Source: Pseudoteredinibacter isoporae
Lineage (GTDB): Bacteria > Pseudomonadota > Gammaproteobacteria > Pseudomonadales > Cellvibrionaceae
Length of the DNA stretch: 64,000 nt
Assembly: GCF_011602085.1 (NCBI RefSeq)
Contig: NZ_JAAONY010000001.1
Span: forward strand, 992,001-1,056,000
Direction of reading: 5' to 3'
Position 1 is the stretch's first letter. Each line of letters opens with the position of its first letter. Position numbers and translations under genes: made by a program. Shown one piece after another: positions 17,883 to 25,401 of this stretch. Under the pieces are notes generated by a model, which saw nothing but the letters and a program-made list of their open reading frames with translations, was not told where the DNA came from and did not search any database.

Positions 17883-19117
17883 TGGCGCTTAGAGATGATT
17901 TTATTGATGCCGTGGACCAGTTGTGGCACCACAAATTGCGTACTCTGTTGACCTTGCTGGGCATTATTTTTGGTGTAGGCGCTGTGATTGCCATGATCAG
18001 TGTCGGTGAGGGGGCTGAAGAAGAAGCCTTGCGCTTGATTGATTCCATGGGTGTTAGAAACTTGATCGTCGAAGAGCGTGAGATTGACGATGAACGTTTA
18101 AAAGAGCTTCGCAAGCATTCAATTGGTTTGTCGTTGGGTGATGTCGAAGCTGCTCTGGATACCATGCCTTTTGTTGTGAATTACTCAGCAGAAAAAGATT
18201 TGGATGTGCATACGCTGTTTAGTCCCCATGCCCAAGGTGAAAGTAAAGTGCAGGGCGTGAGTGAAAGCCATTTTAAGCTGTCGCGCAACGGCATGCTGTT
18301 GGGGCGTTGGTTTACCGAAGACGACAGCCGTAGATTTGCCCAGGTGGCCGTGCTCAGTGAAGAGGCGGCAGCCCAGCTGTTCCCCCAGCGCGAAGCGATG
18401 GGGGAAGTCTTCAAGGTAAATCATGTTTGGCTTGAAGTTGTGGGTGTTTTGAAGAATAAACAATTATCCAAAGACAGCTTTCAGGGTGTTGAATTGTCTG
18501 TGGATGGCAATGTGATATATCTACCACTCAGTACGATTCAAAAACGTTTTAAGCACCCAGTGCTCAGCAGTGAGCTTGATCGCATGAAGCTGGAGCTTGC
18601 ACCGGGAATTTCTCCAACAGCTGCGGCTAAAGGCCTCGAACATCTTCTGCTCAAGCGTCATGGCCAGGAAAAGGATTTCGATGTATTGGTGCCAGCGGCT
18701 TTATTGCAACAACATAAAGCTACTCAACGTATATTTAACATCATCATGTCTTGTGTGGCCGGTATTTCCCTGTTGGTTGGGGGAATCGGGATTATGAATA
18801 TTATGTTGGCGAGTATTTTGGAGAGAACCAAAGAAATTGGTTTGCTGAGAGCGGTTGGAGCTACCCAAAGAGATATTCGAAATCAGTTTATTGTTGAGAG
18901 TTTTGCTATCTCAGCCCTTGGCGGTCTTTTAGGTATATTTTTGGGTTTTGCCCTGGCGGCAATTATTTCGGTTTTTTCCGGTTGGCCAGTTGCTTGGTCC
19001 CCGGTGGCGGTTTTAGTTTCGGTCGTGTTTTGTTGTGGGGTGGGTTTGTTGTTCGGGATTTATCCGGCCATTAAAGCGTCTAGACTGGATCCGATTACGG
19101 CTTTGCAAAGAGAATAA
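17882..19117 (+). CDS. MacB-like ABC transporter permease
   Basis: A 411-residue permease starting at TAATG, overlapping the previous stop by one base. Membrane helix 1 (LLTLLGIIFGVGAVIAMISVGEGA) is followed by a periplasmic domain of about 215 residues, then three C-terminal helices starting near GISLLVGGIGIMNIMLAS. The FtsX-type motif ERTKEIGLLRAVGATQRDI lies in the cytoplasmic loop. This is the MacB topology but without a fused ATPase, which is the separate first gene. Together the five genes would form a tripartite-type exporter. The substrate is unknown: no precursor peptide or biosynthetic genes are adjacent. Confidence 0.92.
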   Translation: MALRDDFIDAVDQLWHHKLRTLLTLLGIIFGVGAVIAMISVGEGAEEEALRLIDSMGVRNLIVEEREIDDERLKELRKHSIGLSLGDVEAALDTMPFVVNYSAEKDLDVHTLFSPHAQGESKVQGVSESHFKLSRNGMLLGRWFTEDDSRRFAQVAVLSEEAAAQLFPQREAMGEVFKVNHVWLEVVGVLKNKQLSKDSFQGVELSVDGNVIYLPLSTIQKRFKHPVLSSELDRMKLELAPGISPTAAAKGLEHLLLKRHGQEKDFDVLVPAALLQQHKATQRIFNIIMSCVAGISLLVGGIGIMNIMLASILERTKEIGLLRAVGATQRDIRNQFIVESFAISALGGLLGIFLGFALAAIISVFSGWPVAWSPVAVLVSVVFCCGVGLLFGIYPAIKASRLDPITALQRE

Positions 19118-19118
19118 A

Positions 19119-19155
19119 CCCTCTGGCCTTGTGGCCAGAGGGTAAGTTGTTTTTA
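19119..19155 (+). terminator. Intrinsic terminator after the exporter operon
   Basis: CCCTCTGGCC and GGCCAGAGGG form a perfect 10-bp stem with a TTGT loop, followed by TAAGTTGTTTTTA. It begins right after the permease stop and lies between convergent genes, so it may act for the TonB receptor gene as well. Confidence 0.85.
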
Positions 19156-19177
19156 AATCGAGTGATTCGAACTTTGC

Positions 19178-21496
19178 TTAAAAGTTTGCTTCCAGGGTAA
19201 AGCTTACCTGGCGTGGCGCGCCGAGAAACAGTTCCCCGACTCCGGCATCGTTGCGAATGATGTATTCCTCGTCCAGCAGGTTGTTCACTTGTACGTAGGC
19301 ACCAAACTTATCCCACTCGTAGCCTGCGCGCATATTCACAAGCCAGCGTGAATCATTATCCGGGTCATAAGTAGGTTGGCCTACTTGAGATTGTGTCCAG
19401 GGGGTGTTGGTGGATTTGGATTCATCGGTATAGTTGGCATTGGCGTTGAATCTGAAACCATTGTCGCCGTTGTAGGTAACGCCCATGTTGCCGGTCCATT
19501 CCGGAGAGCCGGCGAACGGACGTCCTGACAAATCATAGGTCGCGGTTGGTAGAATTAACTGGAATTCCTTGAACTCAGTTTTGGCTCGACCGATGGAACC
19601 ATAGACACTGATTTCATCATTCACAACGAAACTGGTTTCCAGCTCGACGCCTTTGACTTCCGAGCTGCCCGCGTTGCGAGTTTCGGTGTCGTAGCGGTTA
19701 CCTGAAAGCTGTACAGACACTTGCTGGTCCTGCCAGTCCAGGTAGAAGACGTTGGCATTCACCGTTAAGCGTCTATCCATCCATTGCGAGCGGAACGACA
19801 GCTCGTAGTTATCGGTAAATTCCGGATCAAACTGGTAGTTGTAGCTTTTGGCAATGTTGCTGCCCACACCGCCGGAACGATAACCCTTTTGATAGGTAAA
19901 GCTGGTGCTCAAGTCATCATTCCAGTGATAGCTTACGCCCAGTTTTGGCAGTACTTCACTGAAGTCAGCGTCAACAAGGGGTTGCACACCCGAAGCATCG
20001 GCAGCCATTTGAAACAGCTGCGCATTCAAACCCGTGACCAGTGCGGCCAGTTGTGGATTAGTGACGAAGTTTGCAGGATTGGGTAAGGCATTGGCATTGT
20101 CGATACTGATGCGCGTATCGCTGCTGTTTTCCTGGCTTTCTTTATCCCAACGAATTCCGGCGAACACTTCCCATTGATCATTAATACGATAACTGGCATC
20201 GGCGAAGAGCGCTCTGGTTGTAACGGCCTGGGTGAGGTCTGCATTGCGGCCGAGAATAACCGGGTCGACAGGTGCATAGATGCCCAAAACCATATTGGCC
20301 AGGTTTTGCGGTAAGCCCAGACCATGTGGTGCAGGCGCCACCAGCAAGGATGGAACTCCGAGAGATTGCAGAGAAATTTGCTGGCTACCGCGAACTCGGT
20401 CATCAACGTCCAGATCTGAATAGTAAGCACCAATTAAGCCTTGAAAGTTTTCGTATTCAAAACTCAGGCGAAATTCCTGACTGCTGGTTTCATCGACACG
20501 TTTGTCATCAAGAGTGGAGCCGGGTGTTGGGCCAGCGTCGCCATCCCACAGATAACCGTAATCTGCATCGGTATAGGTGCTGATGGATTTGAACGTCCAG
20601 TTATCGTTCAACTCGTAGCTCAGCTCCAGCGTAAAGATATCAGTTTCCGTGAATTCGGTAATGGGATCATTATGCGTTTTGATGCGGTGGTCAAAGGGAC
20701 TGACGCCGGCCGGAGGGGTATTGGTATAGCGTATACCTTCATCGGCATCGGTATAGGAGTAGCTCAGCAGTGCTGAAAACTCGGGCAGGCTGCTGGGTTC
20801 CCAAAGTAATTTTGCGCGCAGGTTTTTTGAGTCAAAAAAGTCCGGGTTCTCATTGCGTGTCGGATTGAAGTTATAACCGTCCCACTGACGTTGTTCGCCT
20901 GCTAAACGAAATGCCAGCTCGTCTTCAACAATGCTGCCACCAAAGGCAAACGCGCCTTCACGGCGACCATCCTGACCGCCTCCGAGACGGAATTTGGCAT
21001 CCCATTCATGGCTTGGGTTTTTGCTGTTCATAACAACGGCGCCGGCCAGAGCGTTTCGACCCTGCAGGGTCGATTGCGGGCCTCGCAACACTTCCACCTG
21101 TTGCAAATCCCAGGTTGAAAATGCGCCCTGTTGTACAACGCGGTAGGGCATAACGGCGCCATCGATATACACGCTGGTCAGGTAGCTGTTTCCGCTGCCG
21201 GAGACATTAAAAGCATCAATGCCTCGGATATTAAAAGTAACCCCAGGTTGCGCAGTAATATTGGCAGTGCGTTCCATGACTTCATAAAAATCACGAATCC
21301 CCTGTTCTTCCATGGCAATGTCTGTGACTACGGCAACCGAGGCTGCGGTATCTTGCAATGAACGGCTGGTTTTCTGGCCGGTCACGATAATCTCTTCCAG
21401 CGCACCGGGCCCGGGGGCATCTTCAGCAAAAGAATTGGCACTTATGGCCATGGGTAAAACGAGCGCTGCAAAGGGCAGCCTGCTTCCTGATTTCAT
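19178..21496 (-). CDS. TonB-dependent outer-membrane receptor
   Basis: A 772-residue receptor starting at ATG 21496, chosen because GGAG lies 5 bases upstream; the frame is open for 19 more codons without support. A signal peptide is followed by a TonB-box-like LEEIIVTGQK, a plug domain (about 45-165, with VEVLRGPQSTLQGRNALAGAVV) and a 22-strand barrel that ends with the outer-membrane signature FTLEANF. Barrel repeats such as FADASYRINDQWEVFAGIRWD fit siderophore or carbohydrate/vitamin receptors; the ligand cannot be told. It stands alone. A Fur-like sequence lies 31-49 bp upstream of the start. Confidence 0.92.
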   Translation of the reverse strand: MKSGSRLPFAALVLPMAISANSFAEDAPGPGALEEIIVTGQKTSRSLQDTAASVAVVTDIAMEEQGIRDFYEVMERTANITAQPGVTFNIRGIDAFNVSGSGNSYLTSVYIDGAVMPYRVVQQGAFSTWDLQQVEVLRGPQSTLQGRNALAGAVVMNSKNPSHEWDAKFRLGGGQDGRREGAFAFGGSIVEDELAFRLAGEQRQWDGYNFNPTRNENPDFFDSKNLRAKLLWEPSSLPEFSALLSYSYTDADEGIRYTNTPPAGVSPFDHRIKTHNDPITEFTETDIFTLELSYELNDNWTFKSISTYTDADYGYLWDGDAGPTPGSTLDDKRVDETSSQEFRLSFEYENFQGLIGAYYSDLDVDDRVRGSQQISLQSLGVPSLLVAPAPHGLGLPQNLANMVLGIYAPVDPVILGRNADLTQAVTTRALFADASYRINDQWEVFAGIRWDKESQENSSDTRISIDNANALPNPANFVTNPQLAALVTGLNAQLFQMAADASGVQPLVDADFSEVLPKLGVSYHWNDDLSTSFTYQKGYRSGGVGSNIAKSYNYQFDPEFTDNYELSFRSQWMDRRLTVNANVFYLDWQDQQVSVQLSGNRYDTETRNAGSSEVKGVELETSFVVNDEISVYGSIGRAKTEFKEFQLILPTATYDLSGRPFAGSPEWTGNMGVTYNGDNGFRFNANANYTDESKSTNTPWTQSQVGQPTYDPDNDSRWLVNMRAGYEWDKFGAYVQVNNLLDEEYIIRNDAGVGELFLGAPRQVSFTLEANF

Positions 21497-21526
21497 TGTT
21501 CTCCGCCTTGTATTGATCTTGTTCTT

Positions 21527-21545
21527 AATATTGATAATAAAAATG
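21527..21545 (-). promoter_or_regulatory. Possible Fur box upstream of the TonB receptor
   Basis: AATATTGATAATAAAAATG matches the 19-bp Fur consensus GATAATGATAATCATTATC at 13 positions on the plus strand. The surrounding AT-rich sequence raises the chance of a fortuitous match. Confidence 0.35.
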
Positions 21546-21797
21546 GTTCGCAATTGTATTTAAGGTTTGCGCCCAAGTAAATTAGAACTAAGCGAAATGT
21601 ATTAGAAGTGGGTATATGGAGACGGTTTTGGGGGCGTATGTGTCAGGACTTGTGACGCTGGAGTAGGCTGCAGGGCGTAAACATCAGAGAGCAGGGAGGG
21701 AGAGGTGTAATTCAGTTGAGAGCGTTGGCTTTGGATCAAGTTTGCTGTGGGCAATCTGGAGATTTGAACTCCCGGGTTGTGCCACAGCGGGAACCGC
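21546..21797. other. Intergenic region between TonB receptor and LysE gene
   Basis: No gene is seen. The first part is AT-rich and probably holds the receptor promoter. Near 21751-21770 is a T-arm-like sequence (GGAGATTTGAACTCC), but no complete tRNA cloverleaf can be built around it. Confidence 0.4.
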
Positions 21798-22427
21798 TTA
21801 GCGTTCAGTAGTCGCAAGCTTGATGGCGAGAATTGCGAACACCCCGCCAGCGATTTGATTGAGTCTGAGCTGGGCTTGGGGAGAGCGGCGCAAATAGGCG
21901 CTCAAAAAACCAGACAAAATGGCGATCATTGAGAAACAGATTAGGGATACTGCCATAAACACCGCGCCCAATATAAAAACCTGTACGCTGACATTCGCGG
22001 TGTCTGCTTGGGTAAATTGTGGCAGGAAGGCGAGGAAGAATATCGCTACCTTCGGGTTGGTGATGTTCATAATAATGCCACGGCGATAGTACGCCGAGGA
22101 CGAAAGCCGGGTATCCCCCTCGGCATCGATTTCTTGTGTTCCGGCACGAAAAGCTCCCCAGGCTAAATACAGGAGATAGGCCGCCCCAATCATTTTCAGC
22201 GCAGTAAAGGCAACAGTACTGACCTGAAATAAAGCTGCGACACCGGCCGCGACCGCCAGTGTGTGAACAATTAATCCTGTACACAAACCCAGAGTGATAA
22301 AAATCCCTGCACGAGGCCCGCTCATTGCTGATTGGGTCAGGACAAAAATATTATCTGGTCCGGGAGCAAAGGCAAGTAGTGTGGAGGCGGTGATAAAAGC
22401 GAGAAGAATTTCTAAACTAAACATCAA
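21798..22427 (-). CDS. LysE/RhtB-family amino-acid exporter
   Basis: A 209-residue inner-membrane protein with six hydrophobic segments, the LysE/RhtB layout. The family signature FAPGPDNIFVLTQSAMSGPRAGI lies near residues 20-42, and the NITNPKVAIFFLAFLPQF segment near 120-137. These proteins export amino acids such as homoserine, threonine or lysine in exchange for protons; the substrate is not predictable. The start is one of two adjacent ATGs (22427 or 22424). It is in the same direction as the small membrane gene upstream, with a 39-bp gap, so the two could be cotranscribed. Confidence 0.9.
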   Translation of the reverse strand: MMFSLEILLAFITASTLLAFAPGPDNIFVLTQSAMSGPRAGIFITLGLCTGLIVHTLAVAAGVAALFQVSTVAFTALKMIGAAYLLYLAWGAFRAGTQEIDAEGDTRLSSSAYYRRGIIMNITNPKVAIFFLAFLPQFTQADTANVSVQVFILGAVFMAVSLICFSMIAILSGFLSAYLRRSPQAQLRLNQIAGGVFAILAIKLATTER

Positions 22428-22466
22428 GGCAGCATAACATTATGCCGCCCTGTTGTGTGTGCAGAA

Positions 22467-22871
22467 CTAGGATTTTAATCGGCGGTGCTGCATAGGGAAA
22501 CAAACAAAGTATAAAAAGCCACTGAAAAACAAAGTGCCCAGTAAAATATCCTGCAGTTGACCGGCGGCGATGATTTGCATAAAACCATAGGTTAAGGCAA
22601 TGGCCATCGCGCCGCGACTGTAAGAATCATAACGAAGCGTGAAGAGTTGTTGCCAGTTTTTGTGAGCCGGGTTCAAGAGAATATTAATGCTCAGGCGTGT
22701 AAGCTCAATGCCGGCAAACAGCAACAGTGCCGCTAACAAAACATCACCAAAGTGTTGTCCCAGGCCGGAGGCAAGATAAATACTGATGATGACGCTGAGT
22801 GCCGCAGCGGAGACTAAAACGATGAGCGATTGTAAGCGTTGACTCGGTACACTCAGTGGGGTCTTTATCAT
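22467..22871 (-). CDS. Small integral membrane protein of unknown function
   Basis: Not recognised beyond its topology. The 134-residue protein has about four membrane helices (SLIVLVSAAALSVIISIYLA; VLLAALLLFAGIELTRLSI; AMAIALTYGFMQIIAAG; ILLGTLFFSGFLYFVCF) with a positively charged N-terminus and C-terminus. A conserved-looking loop NPAHKNWQQLFTLRYDSYSRG joins helices 2 and 3. It lies between the phosphate transporter and the LysE exporter on the same strand. A PsiE-like membrane protein is a weak alternative suggested only by shape and neighbourhood. Confidence 0.65.
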   Translation of the reverse strand: MIKTPLSVPSQRLQSLIVLVSAAALSVIISIYLASGLGQHFGDVLLAALLLFAGIELTRLSINILLNPAHKNWQQLFTLRYDSYSRGAMAIALTYGFMQIIAAGQLQDILLGTLFFSGFLYFVCFPMQHRRLKS

Positions 22872-23037
22872 TTCCCTGGCTCCCGCTTGATCTGAAATTA
22901 AAGGCTAAATCCGTATAGCGTCAAAAATGGCGGTATAACAGATTTCAGTGTAGACCAGCCTGGAAGATGGATTGTGAATTTTTTTTGAAAGCGCCGGAGG
23001 GGACGTGTGCCTCGAACTTTGAGGCTGAAGGGATAGA

Positions 23038-23063
23038 CCATGGATGCCGGATGGCATCCATGG
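23038..23063. terminator. 11-bp perfect hairpin downstream of the phosphate transporter
   Basis: CCATGGATGCC pairs with GGCATCCATGG around GGAT, 21 bp beyond the pit stop codon. No T tract follows directly on the minus strand, but an A/T-rich run occurs about 50 bp on. It probably ends or stabilises the DUF47-pit transcript. Confidence 0.55.
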
Positions 23064-23083
23064 GAGCGGCGTATCGCTGTTGC

Positions 23084-24352
23084 TTAGCCGAAAATATTCT
23101 TGAACAGGAAGAAAAAGGCGATGGCCAAACCGGCGCCTGCAGGTAGAGTGATAACCCAGGACATGGCAATGGTGCCAATAACGCGCAGGTTGAGTGCGCC
23201 AATGCCGCGTGCCAAACCTACACCCAGAATCGCGCCGACCAGCGTATGCGTGGTGGAGATAGGCAAGCCAGTGCCGGAGGCCAATACCACGGTACCCGCA
23301 GCGCCCAGCTCGGCGGCAAAACCACGGCTTGGGGTCAGTTCGGTAATTTTCTTACCCACTGTGGCAATCACCTTAAAGCCATAGGTTGCCAAACCCAGTA
23401 CGATACCTGCGCCACCCAGCAATAAAATCCAGCTTGGCATGGTGGACTTGGCCGCCACCGCACCGCTCTGAATCACATTCACAACGGCAGCCAAAGGACC
23501 TACGGCGTTCGCCACATCGTTGGAGCCGTGAGCAAAAGCCATGGCACAGGCGGTGAAGACCATCAGGATGGCAAAGACTTTTTCAACACTGGCAAAGCGA
23601 TTGTTTTCGTCTTCCTGGTACTTCACTTTACTCAGCAAATACACACCAAATGCAGCAACGCCAACGCCAATTATGGCGGCAATACCAATGGATTCAATAA
23701 AGCTCAGTTTGAAGCCGGAGTCTTTGAAGACATGCTTCAGACCTTTCAGAATGGTCACCATTGCGATCAAAAAGCCAACCGCAAACATATAAACCGGAAT
23801 ATAACGCTTAGCGTTTGCGAAAGGATTGTCGGTATCCAGAATCAGTTTTTGAACACTGCGGAACAGGAAGAAAGAAATCGTACCGGCCAGTACCGGGGAA
23901 ACCACCCAGCTGGCAACAATTTTTAACACCTTGCCCCAGGCAACCGCATCGACGGAAATACCTGCAGCCGCAAAACCGACAATGGCACCGACAATTGAGT
24001 GGGTCGTCGATACCGGCCAGCCCATGATACTGGCAATCAACAGCCAGGAGCCTGCCGCCAGCAGTGCCGAGAGCATCCCGTAAACCAGGAGTTCCGGCGT
24101 GTCATCAAACAACCCTGGGTCGATAATGCCTTTGCGGATTGTCGACGTAACTTCCCCACCGGCGAGGTAGGCGCCTAAAAACTCAAACACCATGGCGATA
24201 AGAATCGCTTGTTTGATGGTCAGGGCTTTTGAACCTACAGAAGTACCCATGGCGTTGGCGACGTCGTTGGCACCAACACCCCAGGCCATAAACAGGCCAA
24301 ACATACAGGCCATAATTAAAAACACATTGCCGTATTCTGCGAGCACGGTCAT
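23084..24352 (-). CDS. pit: Low-affinity inorganic phosphate transporter, Pit family
   Basis: A 422-residue transporter; ATG 24352 is preferred over 24364 because GGAG sits 7-10 bases upstream. It has about ten membrane helices and the two Pit repeats: GVGANDVANAMGTSVGSKAL near 24-43 and FAHGSNDVANAVGPLAAVV near 275-293. Each repeat also has a later half (SWPVSTTHSIVGAIVGF-like and LPISTTHTLVGAILGVGLARG). The family imports metal-phosphate with protons. The gene is second in an operon with a DUF47 protein, the usual PhoU-like partner, and the operon promoter has a Pho-box-like sequence. Confidence 0.94.
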   Translation of the reverse strand: MTVLAEYGNVFLIMACMFGLFMAWGVGANDVANAMGTSVGSKALTIKQAILIAMVFEFLGAYLAGGEVTSTIRKGIIDPGLFDDTPELLVYGMLSALLAAGSWLLIASIMGWPVSTTHSIVGAIVGFAAAGISVDAVAWGKVLKIVASWVVSPVLAGTISFFLFRSVQKLILDTDNPFANAKRYIPVYMFAVGFLIAMVTILKGLKHVFKDSGFKLSFIESIGIAAIIGVGVAAFGVYLLSKVKYQEDENNRFASVEKVFAILMVFTACAMAFAHGSNDVANAVGPLAAVVNVIQSGAVAAKSTMPSWILLLGGAGIVLGLATYGFKVIATVGKKITELTPSRGFAAELGAAGTVVLASGTGLPISTTHTLVGAILGVGLARGIGALNLRVIGTIAMSWVITLPAGAGLAIAFFFLFKNIFG

Positions 24353-24433
24353 AGTAAACTCCACATCATTCTTATGGCACTCGAAAGATCGAGCGCTGTA
24401 TCAATCTAATTGTTGTTTTTGTTTGTTCAGCGC

Positions 24434-25114
24434 TTAGCGAGCAATGAGCAGTTGCAGGCGTGAGCCCACTTTTTCAGCTCGGTCTGCCAGATCGCCAACC
24501 CATTCGATGACTCGATACAGGAACATTACCTGTACGGGGGGCAGATCTTCTTCGATTTTGAACAGCGCCAGACGCATCTGGATTTCCAACTGGTCGGTGT
24601 GGCTCTCTTGGGCGTCCAGATCTTCGATCAGCTTTTCAACCAGATCCATCTCACGGCCGGAGAAACCGGTTTCCAGAAGTTCGTCCAGCTCATTGATGGC
24701 TTTATGGGCCATGCGGGCGGTATCCACCGCGGCTTGAACAAGAGCTTGTAACTCGGGCGCGATCGCAGCGGGGGGGACCATTTGGCGGCCCAGCATAATG
24801 CCGGCGATGTCTTTGGCTCGGTTGGCAATCTTGTCCTGCATGGCCAGCAGTTCCAGCAAATCGGTACGTGGCACTGGCAAGAACAGGCTTTTAGGCAGGT
24901 GACGACGCAGTTCGCGCTTTAATTCATCCGCCTCATGCTCTTTATTGGAGATTTCTTTTTGTATCTGTTCTGCTTTTTCCCAGTCATCGCCGGTGGCGGC
25001 AACAAAGAATTCCAGCAGTAATTCGGCCGCCGCTGTGGCGACTTTCATATGCTCCTGCATAGGGGTAATGGGCGACTTGCCAAACAGGCTCGTCAATGGG
25101 TTAGCAATAACCAT
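24434..25114 (-). CDS. TIGR00153/DUF47 PhoU-like phosphate transport regulator
   Basis: A 226-residue all-helical cytoplasmic protein of the DUF47 (Pit accessory) family. Typical segments are SPITPMQEHMKVATAAAELLLEFF, EKAEQIQKEISNKEHEADELKRELRRHLPKSLF split across the two helical hairpins, and DLLELLAMQDKIANRAKDIAGIML near 105-128, with acidic metal-binding residues. Such proteins associate with Pit transporters and modulate phosphate uptake. It precedes pit with an 81-bp gap on the same strand. Its promoter region contains the 11-bp-phased Pho-box-like repeats. Confidence 0.9.
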   Translation of the reverse strand: MVIANPLTSLFGKSPITPMQEHMKVATAAAELLLEFFVAATGDDWEKAEQIQKEISNKEHEADELKRELRRHLPKSLFLPVPRTDLLELLAMQDKIANRAKDIAGIMLGRQMVPPAAIAPELQALVQAAVDTARMAHKAINELDELLETGFSGREMDLVEKLIEDLDAQESHTDQLEIQMRLALFKIEEDLPPVQVMFLYRVIEWVGDLADRAEKVGSRLQLLIAR

Positions 25115-25202
25115 AAATAAGCTCCCTATCGGGGGTTAATTCGGGCTTGCCGGAGGGTCGGCAAAGTGGGCGCAGTATAGTGCCAGCCGGGCTGGGCGTC
25201 AT

Positions 25203-25237
25203 CACAAATATGACAAAAAAATGAACTTTATATGACG
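25203..25237 (-). promoter_or_regulatory. Candidate Pho box upstream of the DUF47-pit operon
   Basis: On the minus strand three pentamers GTCAT (25236-25232), TTCAT (25225-25221) and GTCAT (25214-25210) recur at exactly 11-bp spacing, with AT-rich spacers. This is the spacing and sequence of PhoB half-sites. It lies about 100 bp before the DUF47 start. A -10 element was not clearly identified. Confidence 0.65.
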
Positions 25238-25401
25238 GCGGCTGATCTAGCTCTAGTTAGCGCCAGTTCTGGCTTTCGCCTGAAAAGCCCCCCTGATAAT
25301 CTGCTGTGCGCTAAGCCTTTGATTTGCTGTATGATTTGTCGTGATATCGCGATTGACTATGCTAAGCTAGCCACCGTGCAAAGTAAGAGTGAGAGCCCAC
25401 T

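Noticed and set aside
21745-21800. T-arm-like sequence suggesting a tRNA
   Set aside because: GGAGTTCAAATCTCC on the minus strand resembles a T arm, but the fifth pair fails, no matching acceptor with CCA is found, and the upstream part overlaps the LysE gene. No full cloverleaf can be built.
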